Positions 55,518 through 64,000 of a stretch of DNA of 64,000 bases are shown here, in pieces. A program made the position numbers and the translations under genes. The notes under the pieces were generated by a model. It had not been told where the DNA came from. It saw only the letters and a program-made list of their open reading frames with translations, and ran no database searches. Position 1 is the first letter of the stretch, and each line of letters begins with the position of its first letter. The DNA comes from Georgenia soli (GTDB lineage: Bacteria; Actinomycetota; Actinomycetes; Actinomycetales; Actinomycetaceae): assembly GCF_002563695.1 (NCBI RefSeq), contig NZ_PDJI01000004.1:2914001-2978000 (forward strand). Direction: 5' to 3'.

Positions 55518-57032
55518 ATGAGAACCAACCGCCGGACCCTTCCGGCCGTCGCCGCCCTGCTCGCCACGATGGCACTCGTCGTCGGCTGCGGGTCCGGGGG
55601 CGGTGGTGACGACGCGACCGGGGGAGGCGCCTCCGACGCCGAGATCCACGTCGGCTCGCTGTACGAGCCGCAGAACCTGAGCAACGTGGACGGCGGGGGC
55701 CAGGGCGTCACCGAGGCGCTCAACGGCAACGTGTACGAGGGCCTGTTCAAGCTGACCGACGACGGCGAGGTCGAGAACCTCCTGGCCGAGGACTACACGG
55801 TCAGCGACGACGGTCTCACCTACACCGTCACCCTCCGCGACGGCGTCACGTTCCACTCCGGCAAGAAGCTCACCGCCGAGGACGTTCGCAAGAGCGTCGA
55901 GCGGGTCGTCGCGGAGAACTCCCAGTCCGCCCGGAAGTCCTCGTTCGAGCCGCTCGCCTCCGTGGAGGCCACCGACGACCGGACGGTCGTCTTCACGCTC
56001 GACACGCCCTCGATCTCCTTCCCCTACAACCTCAGCTACGTCTGGATCGTCAACACCGACGCCGGGGACCTCAAGACGCAGGAGGACGGCACCGGGCCCT
56101 ACACCGTCGGGGACTGGACCCGCGGCTCGAGCCTGACGCTGAACCGGTGGGACGAGTACTGGGGCGACCCCGCGGCCAACGCCGAGGTCGTGTTCCACTA
56201 CTTCACCGACGCCAGCGCCATGGGCAACGCCCTGCTGACCAACGAGGTCGACGTCCTCACCTCGGTCCAGAGCCCCGACGCCCTGGCGCAGTTCGAGAAC
56301 AAACCGGACTACACGATCGCGGAGGGCACCTCCACCACCAAGGAGCTCCTCGCCTTCAACGACCGGGTCGCGCCGTTCGACAACGTCCAGGTCCGCAAGG
56401 CCGTCTACTCGGCGATCGACCGCGAGAAGCTGCTCAGCTCGATCTGGGGCGACTACGGGACGCTCATCGGCTCGATGGTCCCGCCGACGGACCCCTGGTA
56501 CGAGGACCTCACCGACGTCAACCCCTACGACCCTGCCCTCTCCGAGAAGCTCCTCGCCGAGGCGGGCTACCCGGACGGGTTCTCCTTCACGCTCGACACC
56601 CCCACCTACGACCCCCACCCGACCGTGGCCGAGTTCGTGCAGAGCGAGCTGGCCAAGGTGGGCATCACCGTGAAGATCAACCCGATCTCCGCCGACGAGT
56701 GGTACACGAAGGTCTTCCAGAACCACGACTTCGAGGCCACGCTCCAGGAGCACGTCAACGACCGCGACGTCGTCTGGTACGGGAACCCCGACTTCTACTG
56801 GGGCTACGACAACCCGCAGGTCACTGCGTGGGTGAAGGAGGCCGAGCAGGCCAAGACCCCGGAGGAGCAGACCGCGAAGCTGCTCCAGGTGAACCGGCAG
56901 ATCGCGGAGGACGCGGCCAGCGCGTGGCTGTACCTGTACCCGCAGATCGTCGTCTCCTCCAGCGACGTCACCGGCTACCCGGTCAACGGCCTGAACTCCC
57001 AGTTCTTCGTCTACGACATCACCAAGAGCTGA
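55518..57032 (+). CDS. Peptide/nickel ABC transporter substrate-binding lipoprotein
   Basis: A 504-aa extracellular binding protein of the SBP_bac_5 (DppA/OppA/NikA) class. The lipobox LVVGC places the lipidated Cys at residue 24, followed by a Gly/Asp-rich linker. Motifs AEDVRKSVERVV and GTGPYTVGDW are typical. The ligand (di- or oligopeptide, or metal chelate) cannot be inferred. First gene of a five-gene import operon. Confidence 0.92.
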   Translation: MRTNRRTLPAVAALLATMALVVGCGSGGGGDDATGGGASDAEIHVGSLYEPQNLSNVDGGGQGVTEALNGNVYEGLFKLTDDGEVENLLAEDYTVSDDGLTYTVTLRDGVTFHSGKKLTAEDVRKSVERVVAENSQSARKSSFEPLASVEATDDRTVVFTLDTPSISFPYNLSYVWIVNTDAGDLKTQEDGTGPYTVGDWTRGSSLTLNRWDEYWGDPAANAEVVFHYFTDASAMGNALLTNEVDVLTSVQSPDALAQFENKPDYTIAEGTSTTKELLAFNDRVAPFDNVQVRKAVYSAIDREKLLSSIWGDYGTLIGSMVPPTDPWYEDLTDVNPYDPALSEKLLAEAGYPDGFSFTLDTPTYDPHPTVAEFVQSELAKVGITVKINPISADEWYTKVFQNHDFEATLQEHVNDRDVVWYGNPDFYWGYDNPQVTAWVKEAEQAKTPEEQTAKLLQVNRQIAEDAASAWLYLYPQIVVSSSDVTGYPVNGLNSQFFVYDITKS

Positions 57033-57111
57033 CAGCCTGACAACCGAGCGGACCGGCGCCCCGGGGCGTCCGGTCCGCGCCACGCGGCCACGACGACGAG
57101 AGGAGGTTCCA

Positions 57112-58077
57112 GTGACCCGTTACGTCGCCCGGCGGACGCTGTTCCTGGTGCTCTCCCTCGCCGTCGCGATGGTGGTGATCTTCGCGCTGCTGCGCCTGCT
57201 GCCCGGCGACCCGGCGAACGCGCTGCTCTCGATCGACGCGACCCCGGAGCAGATCGCCGCGGCCCGTGAGCAGGTCGGGGCCGACGAGCCGGTGCTCACG
57301 CAGCTCACCACCTGGGTCGGGCAGGTTCTCTCCGGCAACCTCGGCACGTCGTTCATCAGCGGGCGCGAGGTGCTGCCCGACGTCGTGGACCGCCTCGCGG
57401 TGACGATCCCCCTCACGCTCATCTCCTTCGTCATCGCCGCCGTCCTGGCGAGCGTCGTCGGCTTCGTGGCCGCCTACCGGGCGGACCGGTGGTACGGGAT
57501 CGCGCTCTCGGGGCTGGCGCAGCTCGGCATCGCGGTCCCGGTGTTCTGGGTCGGCATGATCCTGGTGTGGGTCTTCGCGCTGACCCTGGGCCTGTACCCC
57601 TCCGGCGGCTACCCGCGCGAGGGCTGGGAGGAGCCGGCCGAGACGCTGCGCTACCTCGCCCTGCCGGTCGCGACCATCGTCACGGTGATGACCGCCTCCC
57701 TCGCCCGGTACGTGCGCTCCGCCTCCCAGGACGCGCTGGGCAGCGACTACCTGCGCACCGCCCGCTCCCTGGGCAGCAGCCTCCCGCGCGCGTTCTGGCG
57801 GCACGGGGCGCGCAACGCCTCGGTGCCGGTCATCGCGATCCTCGGGGTGGAGCTGGCGACGACCCTGCTCGGTGCCGTGGTCGTCGAGAGCGTCTTCTCC
57901 CTGCCCGGTCTGGGCAGCATGCTCGTCCGCGCGATCGCGCAGCACGACTACCCGAGCATCCAGGGCGTCCTCCTCGTCACCACCCTCCTGGTGCTCCTCA
58001 TCGGCTTCGCCGCCGACGTCCTCCAGCGGGTCGTCGACCCCCGGCTGCGGGCCCGCACGGCGGGGAGGGCGGCATGA
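57112..58077 (+). CDS. Peptide-type ABC transporter permease, DppB-like
   Basis: A 321-aa inner-membrane permease of the DppB/OppB class with about six membrane segments. An N-terminal ARRTLFLVLSLAVAMVVIF segment precedes the extracytoplasmic LPGDPANALL, and the EAA loop has RTARSLGSSLPRAFWRHGARNA. GTG start with GAGAGGAGG upstream. Its stop overlaps the next permease (ATGA). Confidence 0.93.
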   Translation: MTRYVARRTLFLVLSLAVAMVVIFALLRLLPGDPANALLSIDATPEQIAAAREQVGADEPVLTQLTTWVGQVLSGNLGTSFISGREVLPDVVDRLAVTIPLTLISFVIAAVLASVVGFVAAYRADRWYGIALSGLAQLGIAVPVFWVGMILVWVFALTLGLYPSGGYPREGWEEPAETLRYLALPVATIVTVMTASLARYVRSASQDALGSDYLRTARSLGSSLPRAFWRHGARNASVPVIAILGVELATTLLGAVVVESVFSLPGLGSMLVRAIAQHDYPSIQGVLLVTTLLVLLIGFAADVLQRVVDPRLRARTAGRAA

Positions 58078-58988
58078 CGACGCCGGATCTCGAGCCCGTC
58101 GCGGTCGACCCCGCCGAGGGTGCACCCGCCGCCGGTCCGGCGGGCACGGGGGCCACGGGCGCCGGTCGCCGCCGGCGCCGCCGCTCGCCCACCCTGGTCA
58201 TCGGTCTCGTGCTGCTCGCCGTCGTGACCGCCGTGGCGCTGGTGTCGCTCGTCTGGCTGCCCTACGAGCTCTCCGACACCTCCGGCGGGCGGCTGGAGCC
58301 GCCCGGCCCGCAGCACTGGCTGGGCACGGACACGCTCGGCCGCGACCTGTTCAGCCAGACGATGGTCGGCACCCGCATCGCGCTCACCGTCGGCCTCGGG
58401 GCCACGGCGGTGGCGATCGTGATCGGGGTGCTCGTCGGCGTCCTCGCCGCCCTCACGCCGCCGTGGCTCGACGACACCGTCGCCTCCGCCCTCGACATCC
58501 TCATCGCGTTCCCGACGCTCCTGCTCGCCATGCTCGTCGTCGCCGCGCAGGGCTCGAGCATGTGGACCGTCGTGCTCGCCATCGGGATCGGCTCCTCCGC
58601 CATCGCGGCGCGCTTCACCCGCATCCTGAGCCGGCGTGTGCTCGCGCAGCAGTACGTCACCGCCGCCCGCACGTCCGGCACCGGCACCCTCGGGCTGGTG
58701 GTCCGGCACGTGCTGCCGAACATCTGGCCGAGCCTCGTGGTCAACGTCGCCGTCCTGTTCGGCGTGGCCGTGCTGGCCGAGGCGAGCCTGTCCTACCTCG
58801 GACTGGGCGTGCCGCCGCCGAACGCCTCGCTGGGCCGCCTCCTGCAGGAGGCCCAGGGCACCGTGACCACGGCGCCGTGGGCCGCGATCGCGCCCGGACT
58901 CGTCATCGTCGCCATGGTCCTGGGGGCCAACTTCCTCGCGGACGGCCTGCGCGACCGCTTCGACCCGGCCCGGAGGGGGAACCGATGA
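58074..58988 (+). CDS. Peptide-type ABC transporter permease, DppC-like
   Basis: A 304-aa permease of the DppC/OppC class. A 35-residue Ala/Gly/Arg-rich cytoplasmic N-terminus is followed by a first membrane segment, the conserved HWLGTDTLGRDLFSQTM, and the EAA motif with ARTSGTGTLGLVVRHVLPNIWP. Start and stop overlap the flanking genes by 4 bp, indicating one tightly coupled operon. Confidence 0.93.
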   Translation: MTTPDLEPVAVDPAEGAPAAGPAGTGATGAGRRRRRRSPTLVIGLVLLAVVTAVALVSLVWLPYELSDTSGGRLEPPGPQHWLGTDTLGRDLFSQTMVGTRIALTVGLGATAVAIVIGVLVGVLAALTPPWLDDTVASALDILIAFPTLLLAMLVVAAQGSSMWTVVLAIGIGSSAIAARFTRILSRRVLAQQYVTAARTSGTGTLGLVVRHVLPNIWPSLVVNVAVLFGVAVLAEASLSYLGLGVPPPNASLGRLLQEAQGTVTTAPWAAIAPGLVIVAMVLGANFLADGLRDRFDPARRGNR

Positions 58989-59830
58989 ACGACGGCGCCC
59001 CCGTGCTCGCGGTCGACCGCCTCACCGTCGAGGCCGACGGCGGACAGCGCCTCGTCGACGACGTCTCCTTCACCCTGCACCCGGGGGAGCGGCTCGGCGT
59101 CATCGGCGAGTCCGGCTCCGGCAAGTCCCTCACCTCCCTGGCCGTCGCCGGACTGCTCGCGCCCGGGCTCACCGCCCGCGGCTCGGTCCGCCTCGCGGGC
59201 ACGGAGGTCGTGGGCGCGCCCGAGGCGACTCTGAACCGCGTGCGAGGCTCCGCCGTCGCCCTCGTCTTCCAGGAGCCCCTGACCGCCCTCGACCCCCTGA
59301 TGCGGGTCGGTCGGCAGATCGGCGGCCCGCTGCGGCGCCACCGCGGGTTGCGCGGGGCGGCGCTGCGCGCGGCGGTGCTCGACCTCATGGCCGAGGTCTC
59401 CCTCCCGGAGCCGGAGCGGCTGGCCAGGTCCTTTCCGCACGAGATGTCCGGCGGTCAGCGCCAGCGCGTGGCGATCGCGATGGCGCTCGCGTGCGACCCC
59501 ACGGTCCTGATCACCGACGAACCCACCACCGCCCTCGACGTCACCGTCCAGGCGGAGATCCTCGAGCTGCTGCTGCGCGTGGTGCGCGAGCGCGGAACCG
59601 CGCTGGTGTTCGTCTCGCACGACATGGCGGTGGTCTCCCAGGTGGTGCAGCGGGTCATCGTCATGCGGTCCGGCGCGGTCGTGGAGGAGGGGGACGTCGC
59701 CGAGCTCGTCGCCGCCCCGCGCCACCCCTACACGCAGCGGCTCGTCGAGAGCGCCCGGACGCTCGACGCCACGCTCGGCGGGCGACCGCCCGCCGCGGGA
59801 CGGGACGCGACGGCGGTGGAGCACCGATGA
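58985..59830 (+). CDS. Peptide-type ABC transporter ATPase, DppD-like
   Basis: A 281-aa ATP-binding subunit. Walker A is GESGSGKS (residues 41-48), the signature is MSGGQRQR, Walker B is VLITDEPTTALD and the switch His is in VFVSHD. The C-terminal 30 residues lack the Cys-rich Fe-S segment seen in some DppD proteins. Pairs with the next ATPase gene. Confidence 0.92.
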   Translation: MNDGAPVLAVDRLTVEADGGQRLVDDVSFTLHPGERLGVIGESGSGKSLTSLAVAGLLAPGLTARGSVRLAGTEVVGAPEATLNRVRGSAVALVFQEPLTALDPLMRVGRQIGGPLRRHRGLRGAALRAAVLDLMAEVSLPEPERLARSFPHEMSGGQRQRVAIAMALACDPTVLITDEPTTALDVTVQAEILELLLRVVRERGTALVFVSHDMAVVSQVVQRVIVMRSGAVVEEGDVAELVAAPRHPYTQRLVESARTLDATLGGRPPAAGRDATAVEHR

Positions 59831-60600
59831 CCGCGCTGCTCGGCCTCGACGACGTGACCTACCGCTACCGCGGGGCGCACGCCGCCGCCCTGGACGGGGT
59901 GACGCTCCCCGTCGAGGAGGGGGTGAGCCTCGGCGTCGTGGGGGAGTCGGGGTCCGGGAAGTCCACCGCCCTCTCGCTGCTGCTGGGGCTGGCCCGGCCG
60001 ACGGCGGGCCGGGTGCTGCTCGACGGCGCGCCGCTGGACCTGTCCGACAGCGGGCGCCGCCGCGGGTTCCGCCGGCGGGTGCAGGTGGTGTTCCAGGACC
60101 CCTACTCCTCGCTGGACCCGCGCCAGCGCGTGGACCGGATCGTCGCCGAGCCGCTGGTCTCGCTCCGGCTCAGCCGCGGCCGGGCGGCCCGGGCCGCGGT
60201 GCTCGACGCCCTGGCGTCGGTCGACCTCGAGGCGGACGTCGCGGGCCGGTACCCGCACGAGTTCTCCGGCGGTCAGCGCCAGCGCATCGCCATCGCCCGG
60301 GCGCTCGTGACCGGGCCCCAGGTGCTGCTGGCCGACGAGCCGGTCAGCGCGCTCGACCTCAGCACCCGGCTCGGCGTCATCGGCCTGCTCGAGCGGCTCA
60401 AGCGGGAGAAGGGCCTCACCGTGGTCATGGTCTCCCACGACGTCAGCGCCGTCGCGGCGCTGTGCGAGCGCACCGTCGTGCTCAAGGACGGCCGGGTGGT
60501 CGAGCAGGGCAGCACGCGTGAGATCCTTGACGACCCGAAGGAGCCGTACACGAAGCGGCTCATCGCCGCGATCCCGCGGATCGCGGTCGGCTCCGCCTGA
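59827..60600 (+). CDS. Peptide-type ABC transporter ATPase, DppF-like
   Basis: A 257-aa ATP-binding subunit with Walker A GESGSGKS (39-46), the Q-loop [13 protein letters not shown] typical of the OppF/DppF class, signature FSGGQRQR and Walker [13 protein letters not shown]. It is shorter than E. coli DppF (about 330 aa) at the C-terminus. ATG overlaps the previous stop. Last gene of the importer operon. Confidence 0.92.
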   Translation: MTALLGLDDVTYRYRGAHAAALDGVTLPVEEGVSLGVVGESGSGKSTALSLLLGLARPTAGRVLLDGAPLDLSDSGRRRGFRRRVQVVFQDPYSSLDPRQRVDRIVAEPLVSLRLSRGRAARAAVLDALASVDLEADVAGRYPHEFSGGQRQRIAIARALVTGPQVLLADEPVSALDLSTRLGVIGLLERLKREKGLTVVMVSHDVSAVAALCERTVVLKDGRVVEQGSTREILDDPKEPYTKRLIAAIPRIAVGSA

Positions 60601-60638
60601 CGGCCACGGCACCGGTCGGCGGCACGCGCGGGCGCGAC

Positions 60639-60650
60639 TACCCTGGTCCG
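60639..60650 (+). promoter_or_regulatory. Leaderless -10 box of tsaD
   Basis: TACCCT at 60639-60644 lies 6 nt before the GTG start at 60651, the same hexamer and spacing as at tsaB, whose product acts in the same complex. Confidence 0.6.
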
Positions 60651-61694
60651 GTGAGCGAACCTCTCATCCTCGGCATCGAGACCTCCTGCGACGAGACCGG
60701 CTTCGCCGTCGTGCGTGGCCGGGAGCTGCTCGCCGACGTCACCGCGTCCTCCATGGAGGAGCACGCCCGGTACGGCGGCATCGTCCCGGAGGTCGCCTCG
60801 CGCGCCCACCTGGAGGCCTTCGTCCCCACCCTGGACGCCGCGCTCGAGGCCGCCGACGTCGACCTCGGTCAGCTCGACGGCATCGCCGTCACGGCGGGGC
60901 CGGGCCTCGTCGGCTCGCTCACCGTCGGCGTCTCCGGCGCCAAGGCCCTCGCGCTCGCGACCGGCAAGCCGCTCTACGGGGTCAACCACGTCATCGGCCA
61001 CGCGGCCGTCGACGAGCTCGTGCACGGCCCGTTCCCCGACCGGTTCGTCGCGCTGGTGGTCTCCGGCGGCCACACGTCCCTGCTGCTGGTCGACGACATC
61101 GCCACCGGCGTCGTCGAGCTCGGGCAGACCCTCGACGACGCGGCGGGCGAGGCGTTCGACAAGGTCGGCCGCCTCCTGGGCCTGCCGTACCCCGGCGGCC
61201 CTCACGTCGACAGGCTCTCCCGCGAGGGCGACCGGGACGCCATCCGCTTCCCGCGCGGCCTGACCTCGGGCAAGGACAAGGCGCGCCACCCCTACGACTT
61301 CTCCTTCTCCGGCCTCAAGACCGCCGTGGCGCGGTACGTCGAGGCCTGCCAGGACCGCGGGGAGGAGGTGCCCGCGGCCGACGTCGCAGCAGGCTTCTCT
61401 GAGGCCGTCGCCGACGTGCTGGTCACCAAGTCGCTCGCGGCCTGCGAACGCAGCGGGTGCGACACCCTCGTCATCGGCGGAGGGTTCTCCGCGAACTCCC
61501 GGCTGCGCGAGCTCGCCGCCGAGCGGGCGGCGGAGCGTGGCATCACCGTGCGGATCCCGCCCATCCGCTACTGCACCGACAACGGGGCCATGATCGCGGC
61601 ACTGGGCTCGGCGCTCGTGCGGTCCGGCGCGGCGCCGTCGCCGCTGGACCTGCCGACCGACTCGGGCATGCCGCTGGAGCTCGTGCGGGTCTGA
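60651..61694 (+). CDS. tsaD: tRNA N6-adenosine threonylcarbamoyltransferase TsaD
   Basis: The catalytic subunit that transfers threonylcarbamoyl to A37 of tRNA. The 347-aa protein starts with [15 protein letters not shown], has metal ligands H113 and H117 (NHVIGH), [11 protein letters not shown], and the C-terminal [13 protein letters not shown]. It has its own leaderless promoter behind the ABC operon, 11 kb from tsaB and tsaE. Confidence 0.96.
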   Translation: MSEPLILGIETSCDETGFAVVRGRELLADVTASSMEEHARYGGIVPEVASRAHLEAFVPTLDAALEAADVDLGQLDGIAVTAGPGLVGSLTVGVSGAKALALATGKPLYGVNHVIGHAAVDELVHGPFPDRFVALVVSGGHTSLLLVDDIATGVVELGQTLDDAAGEAFDKVGRLLGLPYPGGPHVDRLSREGDRDAIRFPRGLTSGKDKARHPYDFSFSGLKTAVARYVEACQDRGEEVPAADVAAGFSEAVADVLVTKSLAACERSGCDTLVIGGGFSANSRLRELAAERAAERGITVRIPPIRYCTDNGAMIAALGSALVRSGAAPSPLDLPTDSGMPLELVRV

Positions 61695-61763
61695 GAGCAG
61701 GACGCCTGCCCCACGCCGGCTGAGGGTGCCCGGGGCGGCTCGGGGCGCCGCGGCGTCAGAGAG

Positions 61764-62330
61764 TCAGCTCTGCCCGGTGGCTCTCCCGGCGCGCCCGCGC
61801 AGTGCCGGCACCGCCCGCCACGGGCGTGCGGCCGCGACGAAGGCCGCGAGAGCGACGACGAGGGTCCAGGGGAAGCCCTCCTGCCACCCGACGGAGGTCT
61901 CCCGCGGTGTGTTGACGACGGTGAGCTCGGCCCACAGCAGGCGCGCCGTCGCGCCGTCGGCTCCCGCGGCCGGGGCAACCTGCCACAGTGCGGAGGCGAA
62001 GACCGCGGCGGCCAGCAGCCAGACGGTGAGCCACCCGGCGGCGGCTGCCGCGCCGAGCCCCCAGCGGGGCCGCCGCGGGTCGAGCAGCTCGCTGTACTCG
62101 GCGGCCAGCCGTCGGGCCGGGCCGAGCGACCGGATCGCCTCGTGCATGGAGGTGTCCGCGGCGGCGGCGTCGAGGTCGCCGCGCAGCTGCTCGACGAGGG
62201 CCCGGCGCTGCGCCGACGGGTAGTCGTCGTCCAGCCACAGCACGAGCGCGAGCAGGTACCGCTCGCGGCGGAGCCGGTCGCGCAGACCTGGACGGGGCAC
62301 GGCCGGGGCGGCCGGGGTGGGTGCGGTCAT
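61764..62330 (-). CDS. Membrane protein with HAAS-type cytoplasmic domain
   Basis: A 188-aa protein. Residues 15-85 form a helical soluble domain with RRERYLLALVLWLDDDYPSAQRRALVEQLRGDL, resembling HAAS/DUF1700-type domains that sit next to PadR regulators. Hydrophobic segments follow (WLTVWLLAAAVFASALW near 100-116; LVVALAAFVAAARPW near 158-172). Its start overlaps the padR stop (ATGA), so the two are co-translated. It is probably a signalling or envelope-stress partner of the regulator; the exact role is unknown. Confidence 0.7.
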   Translation of the reverse strand: MTAPTPAAPAVPRPGLRDRLRRERYLLALVLWLDDDYPSAQRRALVEQLRGDLDAAAADTSMHEAIRSLGPARRLAAEYSELLDPRRPRWGLGAAAAAGWLTVWLLAAAVFASALWQVAPAAGADGATARLLWAELTVVNTPRETSVGWQEGFPWTLVVALAAFVAAARPWRAVPALRGRAGRATGQS

Positions 62331-62704
62331 GGTCGTGCCTCCGGGGCGGGTCGGGCCCGGCGCGGGCCGGGGGTCAGGACGACGGCGACGACGTCGCCGA
62401 GCTGCTGCCAGCTGCGTCGCTGGACGCTGAGGTGAGTGAGGCCGGCGTCGGTGGGGGTGTAGTACTTCCGCGCCGGCCCCTGCGCGGAAGGCACGAGGTA
62501 GGAGGCCAGGTGGCCGTCGCGCTCGAGCCGTGTCAGCACGGGGTACACCGACCCCGTCGAGACGTCGGTCAGGCCCGAGTCCCGCAGCCGTGTCACGAGC
62601 TCGTAGCCGTAGGAGTCCTGCTCACGGAGCAGGGCGAGCACCAGCATGGGCAGGACGCCCTTGAGGAGCTGGGGGTCCCGGGTGGCCGGGGGGCGTTCTG
62701 CCAT
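62327..62704 (-). CDS. PadR-family transcriptional regulator
   Basis: A 125-aa winged-helix regulator with the PadR core LLKGVLPMLVLALLREQDSYGYELVTRL, TGSVYPVLTRLERDGHL and the wing with RKYYTPTDAGL. PadR proteins usually repress their own operon or nearby transporter genes. The ATG at 62704 has no ribosome-binding site but follows a good leaderless promoter. It is paired with the HAAS-type membrane protein. Confidence 0.88.
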   Translation of the reverse strand: MAERPPATRDPQLLKGVLPMLVLALLREQDSYGYELVTRLRDSGLTDVSTGSVYPVLTRLERDGHLASYLVPSAQGPARKYYTPTDAGLTHLSVQRRSWQQLGDVVAVVLTPGPRRARPAPEARP

Positions 62705-62739
62705 GGACGCAGGCTATAGGCGCTACTCGGTATCAGCAA
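62705..62739 (-). promoter_or_regulatory. padR promoter with putative autoregulatory operator
   Basis: On the minus strand: TTGCTG (62739-62734), a 17-bp spacer and TAGCCT (62716-62711), then 6 nt to the ATG, a leaderless promoter. The spacer contains TACCGAGTA (62732-62724), a TAC-N3-GTA dyad like the ATAC/GTAT cores of known PadR operators, well placed for autorepression. Confidence 0.5.
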
Positions 62740-62796
62740 ATAGCAGGTGTCGGCGAGTACAGAGATGCGGTGCCGGGCCGGGCTCCCGTACACCCT

Positions 62797-62921
62797 GGCG
62801 TCGAGTCCGGACCGCGCTGGCGTCGAGCCCGACCGCCCCGGCGTCGAGTCCTGAGCGCCCGGCGTCGAGCCCGACCGCCCGGCGTCGAGCCCGACCGCCC
62901 GGCGTCGCGTGCGGAGCGCGC
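62797..62921. repeat. Tandem 20-22-bp repeat array (6 units)
   Basis: Six contiguous units beginning GGCGTCG start at 62797, 62819, 62840, 62861, 62881 and 62901. Units 4 and 5 (20 bp) are identical and the outer units are degenerate. It lies in the 245-bp gap between the ligase 3' end and padR. There are no spacers, so it is a minisatellite, not a CRISPR array. Confidence 0.85.
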
Positions 62922-62949
62922 GGAGGTGGTGCTGCTCCGCCGACCGGCC

Positions 62950-64000
62950 TCAGAGAGGGCGGCCGGCGCGCATCTCTTCGATGAGCGAGGTGACGACGGC
63001 ATCGAGGTCGGCACCCTGGGCGACGCGGAGCTGACGCTGGTAGGAGGCGCCGTCGTCGAGGATCTTCCCGACCAGGGCGAGGTCCTCGGCGCAGCCGAGG
63101 CGCTCCGCCACCGGCTCCAGCTCGACGAGCATGGCCGCCACGGTGTCGGTGACGAGCTCCTCGTCCCCCGAGCCGTCCCGGATGAGGATCGCGTCCATGC
63201 CGTACCGGGCGGAGCGCCACTTGTTCTCCACCACGAACCACCGGGGAGCGGTGGGCAGCTGCTCGCCACGGTCGAGCATGTCGGAGTAGTGCTCCACCAG
63301 GCAGTGCGTCAGGGCCGAGGTGGCGCGCAGCTCCTGCATGTTGGTCGCGGCGTCGCACACCCGGACCTCGATCGTCCCCAGGGAGGGGGAGGGGCGGATG
63401 TCCCACCGCAGCTCGGAGAAGGTGTCGATGACGCCGGTGCGCGTCATGTCGTCGACGTAGCTCTCGAGGTCCTCCCAGCGGTCGAACTGGTAGGGCACGC
63501 CGGCGGTGGGCAGCTGCTGGAACATCATGGCGCGGTTGGACGCGTAACCGGTGTTCTCACCGCCCCAGAACGGCGAGGAGGCGGACAGCGACTGCAGGTG
63601 CGCGAACCGCGTGAGCAGGGCCTGCATGATGGGCAGCACCTTGGAGCGGTCCTCGATGCCGACGTGCACGTGCACGCCGTACAGCAGCATCTGCCGGCCC
63701 CACCAGCGGGTGCGGTCGATCAGGGTGGCGTAGCGCTCGCGGTTGGTCACGCGCTGGTACGCGGGGCGCGCGAACGGGTGGGAGCCGGCGCTGGCGAGCT
63801 CGATACGGAGGGGATCGGTCACGGCGCGCAGGTCGTCGATCGCGCGCTGCAGGTCCGCCGCCGCCCCGCCGACCGTGCGGCACACGCCGGAGACCACCTC
63901 GACGGTGTTGACCAGGAGCTCGGGGTGGACGTGGGGATGCGGCCGGCCCTCCGGTCCGGCGACCCCCGCCAGGACCGTCTCGGCGGCCTGGCGCAGATCG
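62950..64000 (-). CDS. Glutamate-cysteine ligase, YbdK/GCS2 type (partial)
   Basis: The 3' part (about 350 codons) of a gene that starts beyond the right edge. It has the GCS2 features HPELLVNTVEV, TGVCRTV-like SGVCRTVGG, YGVHVHVGI, SLSASSPFWGGENTGYASNR and EVRVCDAA. Members ligate glutamate and cysteine, or act as general carboxylate-amine ligases. In actinobacteria, which use mycothiol, the true role is uncertain. The stop is at 62950-62952. Confidence 0.88.
   Translation of the reverse strand, partial: DLRQAAETVLAGVAGPEGRPHPHVHPELLVNTVEVVSGVCRTVGGAAADLQRAIDDLRAVTDPLRIELASAGSHPFARPAYQRVTNRERYATLIDRTRWWGRQMLLYGVHVHVGIEDRSKVLPIMQALLTRFAHLQSLSASSPFWGGENTGYASNRAMMFQQLPTAGVPYQFDRWEDLESYVDDMTRTGVIDTFSELRWDIRPSPSLGTIEVRVCDAATNMQELRATSALTHCLVEHYSDMLDRGEQLPTAPRWFVVENKWRSARYGMDAILIRDGSGDEELVTDTVAAMLVELEPVAERLGCAEDLALVGKILDDGASYQRQLRVAQGADLDAVVTSLIEEMRAGRPL

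Noticed and set aside
62797..62921. CRISPR array
   Set aside because: The units are contiguous without unique spacers, are degenerate at both ends and no cas genes are present.

Overview
The window is chromosomal DNA from a high-GC Gram-positive actinobacterium, most likely of the order Micrococcales (Cellulomonas/Georgenia-like; the genus cannot be fixed from the sequence alone). Supporting signs are the spc/alpha ribosomal protein order, GTG/TTG starts, GC-rich hairpin terminators without T-tracts, TANNNT -10 boxes set 6-7 nt before start codons (leaderless mRNAs), DUF5709 proteins, an acidic tail on L17, and a gap where rpsD would sit between rpsK and rpoA.

Layout. 1-6.1 kb: end of the spc operon (rpsZ, rpsH, rplF, rplR, rpsE, rpmD, rplO), then secY-adk-map. 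6.2-18.0 kb: an accessory block separating map from infA. It holds two adjacent, paralogous, very large MalT/LuxR-type ATPase regulators, then a secreted SpaA-like multidomain protein, three proteins with TasA/SipW-type signal peptides, a SipW-like Ser/His signal peptidase and a small exported protein with a sortase-like C-terminus. This is a candidate surface-fibre or matrix system. 18.3-21.6 kb: infA, rpmJ, rpsM, rpsK, rpoA, rplQ. 21.7-23.7 kb: an alpha/beta hydrolase, a ROK-family kinase and a small P-loop kinase.

23.7-37.0 kb is a nearly self-contained selenium/formate island. It has selB, selA, tRNA-Sec (anticodon TCA) and selD, then a selenocysteine formate dehydrogenase alpha subunit (in-frame TGA followed by a GGUCU-loop SECIS hairpin), its Fe-S beta subunit and an NrfD-type membrane subunit. 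A glutathione-independent formaldehyde dehydrogenase and, past truA, the sulfurtransferase FdhD complete a formaldehyde to formate to CO2 route together with its maturation factors.

37.0-41.6 kb: two small acidic DUF5709-type proteins, rplM-rpsI, glmM and a DedA membrane protein. 41.6-51.5 kb: coaA, then glmS-acpS-nnr-alr-tsaE-(unknown secreted protein)-tsaB-rimI-sulfurtransferase, a cell-wall-precursor, cofactor and tRNA-t6A cluster. 51.7-55.2 kb: three-subunit succinate dehydrogenase sdhCAB. 55.5-60.6 kb: a complete peptide/nickel-type ABC importer (SBP, two permeases, two ATPases). 60.7-64 kb: tsaD, a PadR/HAAS membrane-protein pair, a short tandem-repeat array, and the 3' part of a YbdK-type glutamate-cysteine ligase that runs off the right edge.
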